The notes under the pieces are model-generated. The model worked only from the letters and a program-made list of their open reading frames with translations. It searched no databases and had not been told where the DNA came from. From Halomonas sp. (GTDB lineage Bacteria; Pseudomonadota; Gammaproteobacteria; Pseudomonadales; Halomonadaceae): a stretch of DNA of 33,879 nucleotides. The stretch covers positions 1 through 33,879 of the forward strand of contig JAIVHL010000138.1 of NCBI GenBank assembly GCA_020201075.1, in the 5' to 3' direction. The translations under genes and the position numbers were made by a program. Shown piece after piece: positions 24,251-32,540 of the stretch. The number at the start of each line of letters is the position of its first letter. The first letter of the stretch is position 1.

Positions 24251-25516
24251 ATGACCGATTGGAACCGCATGACCCTGGCCGGTTTTCAACGCCGTCTCGC
24301 CGACGGCGAGCTCTCGCCGCTCGACTGGTGGATGGCCTGCCGGGCACGCATCGACGCCATGGATCCAAGCCTTCAGGCCTGGGAGTGCCTGGCCCCCGAG
24401 CCCGCCATCGAGAGGCGTGATGACGGGCTGCCCTGTCCTGCCCTGTACGGTGTCCCGGTAGGCATCAAGGACATCATCGACACGGCCAGGCTGCCCACCA
24501 CCTGGGGAACACAGGGATATCACCACGTCGACGGCTCCGACCTGGACGCGGCCATCGTCACCCAGTTGACTCGCCTCGGCGCCCTGCCCATGGGCAAGAC
24601 GGTCTCGACCGAGTACGCCTACTTCCAACCCAGCAGGACGCGAAACCCCCATGACCCGGCGCGCACGCCGGGCGGCTCCTCGAGCGGTTCGGCGGCCGCC
24701 GTCGCCGCCGGCATGGTACCGGTGGCGCTAGGCACCCAGACCGTGGGCAGCATCATCCGTCCCGCCAGCTACTGCGGTGTCGTGGGTTTCAAGCCCAGCC
24801 ACGGCACGCTCAGCGTCGCCGGCGTGAAGGCACTCGCCCCGTCACTGGACACCCTGGGCTGGTTTACCCGACACATGGAGGACACGCGCACGCTGTTCAC
24901 TGCCCTCACCGGCAGCGATCCGATCACTCCTCGGGAGAGGCTCGAGGGGGTGCGCGTCGGCCTCTGCCGGGTGCCCAGCACTCCTCTGCCATCGCCGGAC
25001 ACCACCGCCGCCCTGGAAGACGCCGCCACGAAGATGGTCGCGCTCGGCGCCCACCTCAGCCCCGTTGATCTGGGCCCGTCATTCGACGAGCTCGTGACAC
25101 ACCAGAAGGTCATTCTGGCCTATGAAGCCGCGCGCGCCCTGGCCAGCGAGCGTGCCCGCTTCGAGGCGTCGATGAGTCCGGCTCTGATAGCGCTGCTGGA
25201 CGAGGGACAAGGCATCTCCCTGGGGCGTTACTGGCAGTCAAGACAGGCCACCGATCTCGCGAAGCTCGCAATGTCACAACAGTTTGCAGAACGTTACGAC
25301 GTCCTCCTTGCCCCCAGCGCGCCGGGCGTTGCCCTCGAAGGCCTCGAAAGCACCGGCGACCCGATCTACTCGCGTGCCTGGACCCTGCTGGGGGTTCCCT
25401 GTGTGAACCTGCCGCTGCACTGCACGCCCCAGGGACTCCCCGTCGGCGTGCAGCTGATCGCCGACCATTATCAGGATCAGCGGCTATTGAGCATCGCCAG
25501 CGCTCTGATGCCTTAA
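24251..25516 (+). CDS. Amidase-signature family protein
   Basis: A 421-aa amidase-signature enzyme (related to GatA and other bacterial amidases) that hydrolyses a carboxamide or ureide. The triad positions are visible: Lys73 in YGVPVGIKDIID, the cis-Ser near 143 in RTPGGSSSGSAAAVAAG, and Ser167 in GTQTVGSIIRPASYCGVVGFKPSHG. The protein is complete, ending near VPCVNLPLHCTPQGLPVGVQLIADHYQD. GGAG precedes the ATG. It is the last gene of the asparaginase-TRAP-M20-amidase run. The substrate cannot be named; with the neighbours it probably hydrolyses an imported amide. Confidence 0.92.
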   Translation: MTDWNRMTLAGFQRRLADGELSPLDWWMACRARIDAMDPSLQAWECLAPEPAIERRDDGLPCPALYGVPVGIKDIIDTARLPTTWGTQGYHHVDGSDLDAAIVTQLTRLGALPMGKTVSTEYAYFQPSRTRNPHDPARTPGGSSSGSAAAVAAGMVPVALGTQTVGSIIRPASYCGVVGFKPSHGTLSVAGVKALAPSLDTLGWFTRHMEDTRTLFTALTGSDPITPRERLEGVRVGLCRVPSTPLPSPDTTAALEDAATKMVALGAHLSPVDLGPSFDELVTHQKVILAYEAARALASERARFEASMSPALIALLDEGQGISLGRYWQSRQATDLAKLAMSQQFAERYDVLLAPSAPGVALEGLESTGDPIYSRAWTLLGVPCVNLPLHCTPQGLPVGVQLIADHYQDQRLLSIASALMP

Positions 25517-25560
25517 TCCGAATAACAATGATCCGAATTACAACGATCCCGATCACAGCG
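25516..25560. repeat. Three 15-nt tandem repeats after the second amidase
   Basis: ATCCGAATAACAATG, ATCCGAATTACAACG and ATCCCGATCACAGCG follow each other without gaps (25516-25530, 25531-25545, 25546-25560). The copies drift gradually. The function is unknown; it could be a protein-binding array or a slippage product between convergent genes. Confidence 0.6.
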
Positions 25561-25606
25561 AGGAGTGGCAACGACCCGTAGAGTGTTCGATCACGAATTC
25601 AGGGCT

Positions 25607-26131
25607 TCAATCAAGACGCACCAGATCACGGGTATGCAGGCGGCCGCGCTCCACATAGCCAGCCGCGTTCTTCTTAAGCCCCTGGATGGCCTCCTGCGAG
25701 AGCTCGCGGATCACCTTGGCCGGCGCGCCGACGATCAAAGAATTGGGGGGAAACACGGCGTTCTCCTTGACCACGGCCCCGGCCGCCACCAGGCAATTGT
25801 CGCCGATCACCGCGCCGTTGAGGATCACCGCCTGGATGCCGATCAGGCTACCGTCGCCGACGGTGCAGCCGTGCAGCATCGCCTGGTGTCCCACCGTCAC
25901 TCCCTTTCCCACCTTGAGTGGGGAGCCGGGGTCGGCATGCAGCACGGCGCCGTCCTGGATGTTGCTCTCCTCACCGACCTCGAGATGATCGGTGTCACCG
26001 CGCAGCACCGCTTGGTACCAGACGCTGGCGCCGCGCTTGAGGGTGACCTGACCGATCACGTCGGCCGTATCGGCCACATAGACATCGTCATGAATCTCGG
26101 GGCGGTGCTCCCCGTATTGGTAGATCGCCAT
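25607..26131 (-). CDS. Gamma carbonic anhydrase family protein (YrdA-like)
   Basis: A 174-aa left-handed beta-helix protein of the gamma carbonic anhydrase/PaaY-YrdA group. The hexapeptide repeats run throughout. [22 protein letters not shown] and the metal-ligand histidines His65, His82 and His87 ([16 protein letters not shown]) are present. Such proteins are often zinc-binding, and carbonic anhydrase activity has been shown only for some; this one may act as a thioesterase or an unknown lyase. AGGAG precedes the ATG. It lies 98 nt downstream of the FAD/Fe-S oxidoreductase on the same strand. Confidence 0.9.
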   Translation of the reverse strand: MAIYQYGEHRPEIHDDVYVADTADVIGQVTLKRGASVWYQAVLRGDTDHLEVGEESNIQDGAVLHADPGSPLKVGKGVTVGHQAMLHGCTVGDGSLIGIQAVILNGAVIGDNCLVAAGAVVKENAVFPPNSLIVGAPAKVIRELSQEAIQGLKKNAAGYVERGRLHTRDLVRLD

Positions 26132-26229
26132 GGGGTTGCTCCTGCAAATAGGGATGGGGTGAGGATGCCACGCCAGGCCATGACGGGCGAGCCGGCGTTG
26201 GCCAGACTTGCCCGACGTGGCCCCGCGGT

Positions 26230-29226
26230 TCAGGCCAGCGCCAGTTCCAGCAGGCGGGCCACGTGGAGCGCCTCGCGGCCGCTGCCATCGCGGATCTGGT
26301 GCCGGCAGCTAGTGCCGTCGGCAACCAGCACGGCATCGTCGTCGGCCTCGCGGATCGCCGGCAGCAGTGACAGCTCGGCCATCGCCAACGAAGCGTCATA
26401 GTGCTCCACCTCGTAGCCGAAGCTGCCCGCCATACCGCAGCAGGAGGACTCGATGGTCTCGACCTCGAGATCGGGGATCCACGACAGCACCGCCTCGACC
26501 GGGCGCAGCGCGTCGAAGGCCTTCTGGTGGCAGTGGCCATGGAGCATGGCGCGGCGCTGGGGAAGCGCCTTGAGGGGCAGAGGCAACTCGCCGGCGTCGC
26601 GCGCCTTGACCAGGAACTCCTCAAACAGGAAGGCCGAGCGAGACAGCGCCTCGGCCTCCTTGCCGAAGCCGTACTGCAGGAACTCGTCGCGCAGGGTCAG
26701 CAGGCATGACGGTTCGAGACCGACGATGGCCACGCCCCGCTTCACATGGGGCATTAGCTGATCGAGGGTCCGACGCGCCTCCTGCCGGGCCTTGTCGAAC
26801 TGCCCGGAAGAGAGGTAGGTGCGACCGCAACACAGCGGCCGCTCGCCCTTCCTGACATTCAGATGCACCCGGTAGCCGGCGGCTTCCAGCACTCGTCTGG
26901 CGGCCCGGGCGTTATCCCCCTCCTGGTAGTTGTTGAAGGTGTCCACGAACAGCAGCACCTCCCGCGAGGCGAGGGCCGGAGTGTCGTGCGGCTCGGACAG
27001 GAAGTTTCCGCTGAAGACCGGCAGCGCCCGCAGCGGAGCCAGCCCGAGCGCCCGCTTGATCCCTCGGGCCAGCGGGGGCACACGTTCGACGCCATTGACC
27101 AGCCCGGCAAACCGGCTGGCCCAGGGCGCATAGCGCGGCATCTCGCCGACCAGGCGATCGCGCAGCGACAATTCCTTAGCCCGAACCCGGGCGGTGCGCG
27201 CCTCGATCTTGAACTTGGCCATGTCGACTCCGGTGGGACAGTCGCGTTTGCAGCCCTTGCAGGAGACACACAGGTCGAGCGCCTCCTTGACGTCGTCGCT
27301 AGCCAGCCCCTCCTCGCCCAGCTGACCCGTGAGCACCAGCCGCAGGGTGTTGGCGCGCCCGCGAGTGAGGTGCTGCTCGTCCAGGGTGATGCGATAGCTT
27401 GGGCACATGGTACCGGCGTCGAACTTGCGGCAGTGGCCGTTGTTGTTGCACATCTCCACCGCCATGGCCAGGCCGTGGGTAGCGTCGCCGGCGCTGCCGG
27501 GCTCGCCCTGCTCACCGGTCAGCGGGTCGCGGGTGACGTTCCAGGCCGACCAGTCGAACACCGGCGACAGCGGGATCCTGCGGGATGACGGTGGAAAGCG
27601 GAAGTAGCGCTCGTCATCCATCTTCGGCGTATCGACGATCTTGCCCGGGTTGAGCAGGTTCTCCGGGTCGAAGGCGCCCTTGACCGCCTTGAAGGCGTCG
27701 TTGACGGTGGGCCCGAACTGCCAGGCCACCCACTCGCCGCGGCACAGGCCATCGCCGTGTTCGCCGGAGTAGGCGCCCTTGTACTCGCGCACCAGCGCAG
27801 AGGCCTGCTCGGCGATCTCGCGCATCTTTTCACCGCCGTTGCGGCGCATGTCGAGGATGGGCCGCACATGCAGGGTGCCCACGCTGGCGTGGGCATACCA
27901 GGTGCCCTCGGTGCCGTAGCGGTGGAAGACCTCGGTCAGCTTGTCGGTGTAATCGGCCAGGTGCTCCAGCGGTACCGCACAGTCCTCGATGAAGGACACC
28001 GGCTTACCGTCGCCCTTCATGCTCATCATGATGTTGAGGCCAGCCTTACGTACATTCCACAGCGCCTTCTGCTCGGGGGCCTCCGGCATGTTCACCACGC
28101 TGTCGGGCAGCCCGAGGTCGGCCATCAGCTCACCAAGGCGCGCCAGCGATGCGATCTGGGCCTCGCGGTCCTGGCCGGAAAACTCCACCAGCAGCACGGC
28201 CTGGGGTCTGCCGATCAGCGCCTTCTCGATCACCGGGCGGAACGCCGGGTTCTCCAGCGAGAGGTCGATCATGGTGCGATCCACCAGCTCCACGGCGGTA
28301 GGCCCCAGGGTGACAATGTGCTGGGTAATATCCATGGCCTGATAGAAGGTGGGGAAATTCACCACCCCCAGCACCTTTTGCTCCGGAAGCGGCGAGAGCC
28401 GCAGCGTGATGCGCCGGCTCACCCCCAGGGTGCCCTCGGACCCCACCAGCAGGTGGGCCAGATTGGCCCGCCCGTCCGGGTCGTAGGGCTTGGGGTTCTG
28501 GCAGTCGAAGAGGTCGAGGTTGTAGCCGCCGACGCGTCGCAGAACCTTGGGAAAATGCTCCCGGATCTCGGGGGCCACGCCATCGGCGATGGCCTTCACC
28601 CGGTCGGCCAGCTCACGCACCCTGCCCGAGGCCGGCAGCCGATCGACGAAGCCGAAGTGGCCCTCGCTGCCGTCGGCCAGCCAGGCGTCCACGCCCAGCA
28701 CGTTGTGCACCATGTTGCCGTAGTAGATCGAGCGCGAGCCGCAGGAGTTGTTGCCGGTCATGCCCCCGAGAGTGCACTGGGCGCTGGTGGAGACATCCAC
28801 CGGGTACCAGAGCCCGTGGGGCTTGAGCCAGGCGTTGAGATGGTCGAGCACGATGCCCGGCTCCACCACCACGGTGCGACCCTCGGGGTCGAACTCGATC
28901 ACCTGGTTGAGCCAGCGGGTGCTGTCGATCACCAGCGCCTCGCCCACGGTCTGGCCGCACTGGCTGGTGCCGGCGCCGCGGGCCAGTATCGGCAACCGGG
29001 CATCCCGTGCGATCTCCAGCGCCGCGGTCAGATCCCGCTGGTGGCGGGGTATCACCACCCCTACCGGCATCACCTGGTAGATCGAGGCGTCGGTCGAGTA
29101 GCGCCCGCGCGAGGCCTGGTCGAACAGTACCTCGCCTTCCATCTCCCGGGAGAAGCGGGCCGCCAGCTCGGTCACTGGCTTGACCCGCGCATCCGGGGAA
29201 GCGTTCTTGCCCGTCAGAGACGTCAT
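26230..29226 (-). CDS. FAD- and Fe-S-containing D-2-hydroxyacid dehydrogenase (YdiJ-like)
   Basis: A 998-aa fusion: N-terminal FAD_binding_4/FAD-oxidase C domains (about 1-560) and C-terminal Fe-S/CCG domains. FAD motifs are [54 protein letters not shown]. The oxidase half ends with [16 protein letters not shown] and [11 protein letters not shown]. The Fe-S part has [20 protein letters not shown] and [12 protein letters not shown], then [20 protein letters not shown] and [13 protein letters not shown]. The architecture matches YdiJ-type D-2-hydroxyglutarate or D-lactate dehydrogenases. In this operon (aminotransferase, CoA transferase, crotonase) it probably oxidises a 2-hydroxy acid to the keto acid that the aminotransferase or CoA transferase then handles. 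AGGAAGG precedes the ATG. Confidence 0.92.
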   Translation of the reverse strand: MTSLTGKNASPDARVKPVTELAARFSREMEGEVLFDQASRGRYSTDASIYQVMPVGVVIPRHQRDLTAALEIARDARLPILARGAGTSQCGQTVGEALVIDSTRWLNQVIEFDPEGRTVVVEPGIVLDHLNAWLKPHGLWYPVDVSTSAQCTLGGMTGNNSCGSRSIYYGNMVHNVLGVDAWLADGSEGHFGFVDRLPASGRVRELADRVKAIADGVAPEIREHFPKVLRRVGGYNLDLFDCQNPKPYDPDGRANLAHLLVGSEGTLGVSRRITLRLSPLPEQKVLGVVNFPTFYQAMDITQHIVTLGPTAVELVDRTMIDLSLENPAFRPVIEKALIGRPQAVLLVEFSGQDREAQIASLARLGELMADLGLPDSVVNMPEAPEQKALWNVRKAGLNIMMSMKGDGKPVSFIEDCAVPLEHLADYTDKLTEVFHRYGTEGTWYAHASVGTLHVRPILDMRRNGGEKMREIAEQASALVREYKGAYSGEHGDGLCRGEWVAWQFGPTVNDAFKAVKGAFDPENLLNPGKIVDTPKMDDERYFRFPPSSRRIPLSPVFDWSAWNVTRDPLTGEQGEPGSAGDATHGLAMAVEMCNNNGHCRKFDAGTMCPSYRITLDEQHLTRGRANTLRLVLTGQLGEEGLASDDVKEALDLCVSCKGCKRDCPTGVDMAKFKIEARTARVRAKELSLRDRLVGEMPRYAPWASRFAGLVNGVERVPPLARGIKRALGLAPLRALPVFSGNFLSEPHDTPALASREVLLFVDTFNNYQEGDNARAARRVLEAAGYRVHLNVRKGERPLCCGRTYLSSGQFDKARQEARRTLDQLMPHVKRGVAIVGLEPSCLLTLRDEFLQYGFGKEAEALSRSAFLFEEFLVKARDAGELPLPLKALPQRRAMLHGHCHQKAFDALRPVEAVLSWIPDLEVETIESSCCGMAGSFGYEVEHYDASLAMAELSLLPAIREADDDAVLVADGTSCRHQIRDGSGREALHVARLLELALA

Positions 29227-29268
29227 CCTGCCTTCCTCAGCTCAGCCATGGGAAAATATGAGGTAGGA

Positions 29269-30339
29269 TCACCGGGCATCGAGCGGATGCTGGGCGAAGT
29301 AGTCCAGCGCCGCTATCACGCCGCTGCCTTGCAGGGGCACGCCGGCCAGCTTCATGCCCGCCTCGCATCCGCCCAGGGTCGCGATCAGGGTCAGGTCGTT
29401 GCAGTCGCCCAGGTGGCCGATGCGGAACATCTTGCCCTTGGCCTTGCCCAGGCCGGTGCCCAGCGAGAGATCGAAGCGCTCATAGATGATCCTGCGCACC
29501 GCATCGGCGTCGATTCCCTCCGGCATCACCACCCCGGTCAGCACCGGGGAGTAGACCGCCGGCAGGTTGGTGCTGGGGGTGTAGGGCCAGTAGCCGTTCT
29601 GGTTGGCCTCGAGGATCTCGTCCCAGGCCCAGAAGCTCTTGGGCATGCGATTGTGGCGACTCGCCTCTATCGCTTTCTCGGAAATCGCGTTGAAGCTGAT
29701 GCCCGGCGGCAGCATCAGGCCCTTCTGGGAACCGGATATGGTCACGTCCACGCCCCACTCGTCGTGGCGATAGTCGGCGCTGCACAAGCCCGAGATGGTG
29801 TCGACCAGCAGCAGCGCCGGGTGGCCCGCGGCATCGATGGCGCGTCGCACCGCGGCGATATCGCTGGTCACCCCGGTGGAGGTCTCGTTATGCACCACGC
29901 AGACCGCCTTGATCGCGTGGTCGGCATCCTCCCTGAGACGCGCCTCGATCATGTCGGCCTGCACGCCGTGGCGCCAGCCTTCATAGCCGGGCAGCCCGAT
30001 GAACTCGGGCTCGAGCTGCAGGCGACGCGCCATCGCGAACCACAGGCTGGCGAAGTGGCCGGTCTCGAACATCAGCACCCGGTCCCCCGGCGACAGGGTA
30101 TTGGCCAGCGCGGCCTCCCAGGCGCCGGTGCCGGAGGCCGGATAGATCATCACCGGGCTCTCGGTTTTGAAGACCTTCTTGATCTTGCCGAGGAGCTCCA
30201 GGCCGAGGGCGCCGAACTCCGGCCCTCGATGGTCGATGGTCGGCAGACTCATGGCCCGCAGGATGCGGTCCGGCACCGGCGACGGGCCGGGAATCTGCAG
30301 GAAGTGGCGGCCGGAAGGATGAAAATCGAGCTTGAGCAT
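29269..30339 (-). CDS. Class V aminotransferase (serine/alanine-glyoxylate type), internal gap
   Basis: A PLP enzyme of the serine-glyoxylate/alanine-glyoxylate family. Visible are FLQIPGPSPVPDRILRAM, MPTIDHRGP-like MSLPTIDHRGPEFG, SGTGAWEAALANTLSPGD, HNETSTGVTSDIAAVRR, LVDTISGLCSADYRHDEWG and the PLP-lysine motif ISGSQKGLMLPPG (Lys206). It has 356 aa against about 400 in the family. Near residue 259 (around 29562), TPSTNL is joined directly to PAVYSPVLTGVVMPEG; some 45 residues normally present there (the LYGLREALDML...GLENVF region) are absent, in frame. This may be real or an assembly loss. A natural role is transfer of an amino group to glyoxylate. GGAGAG precedes the ATG; 42-44 nt to both neighbours indicates one operon. 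Confidence 0.88.
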   Translation of the reverse strand: MLKLDFHPSGRHFLQIPGPSPVPDRILRAMSLPTIDHRGPEFGALGLELLGKIKKVFKTESPVMIYPASGTGAWEAALANTLSPGDRVLMFETGHFASLWFAMARRLQLEPEFIGLPGYEGWRHGVQADMIEARLREDADHAIKAVCVVHNETSTGVTSDIAAVRRAIDAAGHPALLLVDTISGLCSADYRHDEWGVDVTISGSQKGLMLPPGISFNAISEKAIEASRHNRMPKSFWAWDEILEANQNGYWPYTPSTNLPAVYSPVLTGVVMPEGIDADAVRRIIYERFDLSLGTGLGKAKGKMFRIGHLGDCNDLTLIATLGGCEAGMKLAGVPLQGSGVIAALDYFAQHPLDAR

Positions 30340-30383
30340 GGGGTCTCTCCGTAGGGTTCGTCGTATCGGGGGCGGCGTAGGGG

Positions 30384-31598
30384 CTATTTGATGCAGCCCT
30401 CGTCACGCAGCGTGGCGAGTTCGTCAGGCGTCAGGCCGAGACCTCCCAGGACATCGTCGGTGTGCTGGCCGAACAGCGGGGCCGGCGACCGGATCTGGGA
30501 GGGCGTGGCCGAGAACTTGCTCGGAAAGCCGATGGTCTTCATCTTGCCGATCACCGGGTGCTCCATCTCCTGCACCATGCCCCGCGCCAGGTAGTGCTCA
30601 TCCGCCATGGCCTGGGCAAAGTCGTTGATCGGCCCGGCGGGTACGCCGGCCCGATCGCAGCTCGCCAGCCAGTCATCCACGTCCCGGTCGGACATCATCG
30701 TCTCCAGCAGCGCCTCGAGTTCCTCGACGTTCTGGCCGCGATCGGAGTTGGTCATAAAACGCGGGTCTTCCATCAGCGCCGGGCGCTCCAGCACATCGCC
30801 GCAGAAACGCTCCCAGGTGCGCTGGTTGGCGCAGCCCAGCATCAGGTAGCCATCCCGAGCCTTGACCGCCTGGTAGGGCGCCGAGACACGATGCCGCCAG
30901 CCGGTGGGCTCGGGCACCTTGCCCTCGGAGAAGTAGGCGGCGGCTTCCCAGGTGAACCAGGGCAGGCCGCACTCGGTGATCGCGATGTCGATGTGCTGCC
31001 CTTCCCCGGTGGCCATCCGGTGGATATAGGCGGCCAGGATCGAGTAGACGGCGGTGATGCCCCCGCCGATGTCATACACGGCCACACCGGTCTTGAGCGG
31101 CCGCCGCCCCTTCTCGCCGGTCATTGACATCAGCCCGGTCATGCCCTGGGCCACCAGGTCGAAGCCGCCGCGATGGCTGTAGGGGCCGGTCTGGCCGTAG
31201 CCGGAGATCGAGCAGTAGATGATGCCGGGATTGATCGCCTTGATGGTGTCGAAGTCGATCTTAAGAGAGGTGGTCACGCCGGGGCGATAGTTCTCGACGA
31301 TCACGTCCGCCTCCCGGGCCAGCCGGTAGAAAATCTCCCGGGCCCGCTCCTCCTTGAGGTTGAGAGAGATGCTCTTCTTGTTGCGGTTGATCTGCGAGAA
31401 GCAGGTCGACTCGTCGTTGACGTAGGGGCCCATCTGGCGGCTGTCGTCGCCGCCGTTGATCTTCTCGACCTTGATCACCTCGGCCCCCATGTCTCCCAGC
31501 ACCATGGTGCAGTAGGGGCCGGCCATGATCTGCGAAACGTCCAGGACCTTGAGTCTTTCCAGGGGAAGCATCGGCCTCACCTCACTTGTTGTTGTCAT
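30384..31598 (-). CDS. CaiB/BaiF family CoA transferase
   Basis: A family III CoA transferase (404 aa), which swaps CoA between carboxylic acids. Hallmarks are LKVLDVSQIMAGPYCTMVLGDMGAEVIKVE near the N-terminus, NRNKKSISLNLK, VENYRPGVTTSLKIDFDTIKAINPGIIYCSISGYGQTGPY, and the catalytic aspartate in VAVYDIGGG (Asp176). A second start at ATG 31571 (MLPLERLKV) is possible, because GAGGTGAGG lies before it, and the family usually begins close to LPLERLKVLD; the ORF-track start 31598 is kept as the maximal form. Next to a crotonase-fold gene, it probably activates an acid to a CoA ester that the crotonase modifies. Confidence 0.92.
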   Translation of the reverse strand: MTTTSEVRPMLPLERLKVLDVSQIMAGPYCTMVLGDMGAEVIKVEKINGGDDSRQMGPYVNDESTCFSQINRNKKSISLNLKEERAREIFYRLAREADVIVENYRPGVTTSLKIDFDTIKAINPGIIYCSISGYGQTGPYSHRGGFDLVAQGMTGLMSMTGEKGRRPLKTGVAVYDIGGGITAVYSILAAYIHRMATGEGQHIDIAITECGLPWFTWEAAAYFSEGKVPEPTGWRHRVSAPYQAVKARDGYLMLGCANQRTWERFCGDVLERPALMEDPRFMTNSDRGQNVEELEALLETMMSDRDVDDWLASCDRAGVPAGPINDFAQAMADEHYLARGMVQEMEHPVIGKMKTIGFPSKFSATPSQIRSPAPLFGQHTDDVLGGLGLTPDELATLRDEGCIK

Positions 31599-31631
31599 GT
31601 CATGCCAGCCTCGGCCAGCCCGGTGATCGGC

Positions 31632-32420
31632 TCAGCGGCCGGTCCACTCGAAGGGCGTCTTGTGCAGGAACTTGGCCACCGCCGCCTTGAAGTCATCGCT
31701 CATGTAGCAGGTCGTGACCCAGTCGTCGCTGGCCTCCCGCGCGAGGCGGCGATGCGCCAGCACCCGGCCCACCAGTGCCTTGCTGGCCTGGAGGGTGAGC
31801 GGCGCCCGCCGCCCCAGCTGCTCGGCCACGGCGGCCACCTCTGCGTAAATGCTTTCGGGTGCCAGAACCGCGTTGACCAGCCCGGCCGCGCTGGCCTGAT
31901 CCGCATCAAAGAGGGTGCCCAGCATCAGCGCCTCCTTGGTACGGGCTACCCCCAGCATGTCGATCAGCCGCGAGACGTTGGTGATGGAGAGGGTGTTGCC
32001 CAGGGTGCGAGCGATCGGCACACCGAACTGGAGACTCGGCGTGGCGTAGCGGAAATCGCACACCAGGGCGAGGGCCGCACCGCCGCCCACGCAGGCCCCT
32101 TCCAGCAGGGCGATGGTGGGCTTGTCCAGGACCTCGAGCTTGCCGACCACCGCATCAATACGCTGCTCGTAACCGATGCCATCTTCGGGCTCGCTGAAGT
32201 GTTCGAACTGGCCGATGTCGGTGCCCGCCACGAAGGCCTCGCCGCCCACGCCATGGAGCACTACCGCGTGGATGGCATCGTCCAGGGCAATACGGTCGAA
32301 GTGGTTGGAAAGCGCGTCATACATCTCCCAGGTCATGGCGTTGCGGCTCTCGGGGCGGTTGAAGCCCAGCCAGGCCACGCCGTCGCGCACCTCATACAGC
32401 AGGGTGTTGGCTGTCATCAT
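31632..32420 (-). CDS. Enoyl-CoA hydratase/isomerase family protein without the usual glutamates
   Basis: A 262-aa crotonase-fold protein. The oxyanion-hole segments GGEAFVAGTDIGQF (59-72) and LLEGACVGGGAALALVCDFRYAT (105-127) are present. The classic hydratase glutamates are not: the stretch that usually reads FGxPE...G reads FGVPIARTLGNTLSITNVSRL (132-152), so the first Glu is replaced and the second absent. It is therefore not a standard hydratase; hydrolase, isomerase or other crotonase chemistry is possible. GGGAGAGG precedes the ATG (32420, or 32417 with the next ATG). It is the first gene of the run crotonase-CoA transferase-aminotransferase-dehydrogenase. Confidence 0.9.
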   Translation of the reverse strand: MMTANTLLYEVRDGVAWLGFNRPESRNAMTWEMYDALSNHFDRIALDDAIHAVVLHGVGGEAFVAGTDIGQFEHFSEPEDGIGYEQRIDAVVGKLEVLDKPTIALLEGACVGGGAALALVCDFRYATPSLQFGVPIARTLGNTLSITNVSRLIDMLGVARTKEALMLGTLFDADQASAAGLVNAVLAPESIYAEVAAVAEQLGRRAPLTLQASKALVGRVLAHRRLAREASDDWVTTCYMSDDFKAAVAKFLHKTPFEWTGR

Positions 32421-32504
32421 GCCTCTCCCTCGAACCGGCCTGATGCCGGAAATGAATAATGAATGCTTTTTTTACGATTATCATCTTCCCCCCTCGTGTG
32501 ATCT

Positions 32505-32531
32505 GCCCGGCGGAGAACAAACCCGCCGGGC
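32505..32531 (-). terminator. Hairpin between the TRAP carrier and the crotonase operon
   Basis: GCCCGGCGG and CCGCCGGGC form a perfect 9-bp stem around a 9-base loop just after the dctM stop. No U-run follows, so it may be a leaky terminator that lowers expression of the downstream enzymes relative to the transporter, or an mRNA 3'-protecting element. Confidence 0.55.
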
Positions 32532-32540
32532 CCCTTTCCG

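Noticed and set aside
25516-25560. Possible short CRISPR array
   Set aside because: The 15-nt repeats are contiguous, without spacers, and too short; no cas genes are present.
25110-25571. 153-aa minus ORF with a pentapeptide IVVIR-like repeat
   Set aside because: The peptide repeat is only the 15-nt DNA repeat read in an antisense frame; the rest is a shadow of the amidase gene.
27757-30354. 865-aa plus-strand ORF
   Set aside because: It runs antisense through the dehydrogenase and the aminotransferase, both of which are clearly real; its composition is low-complexity His/Gly/Ala/Leu.
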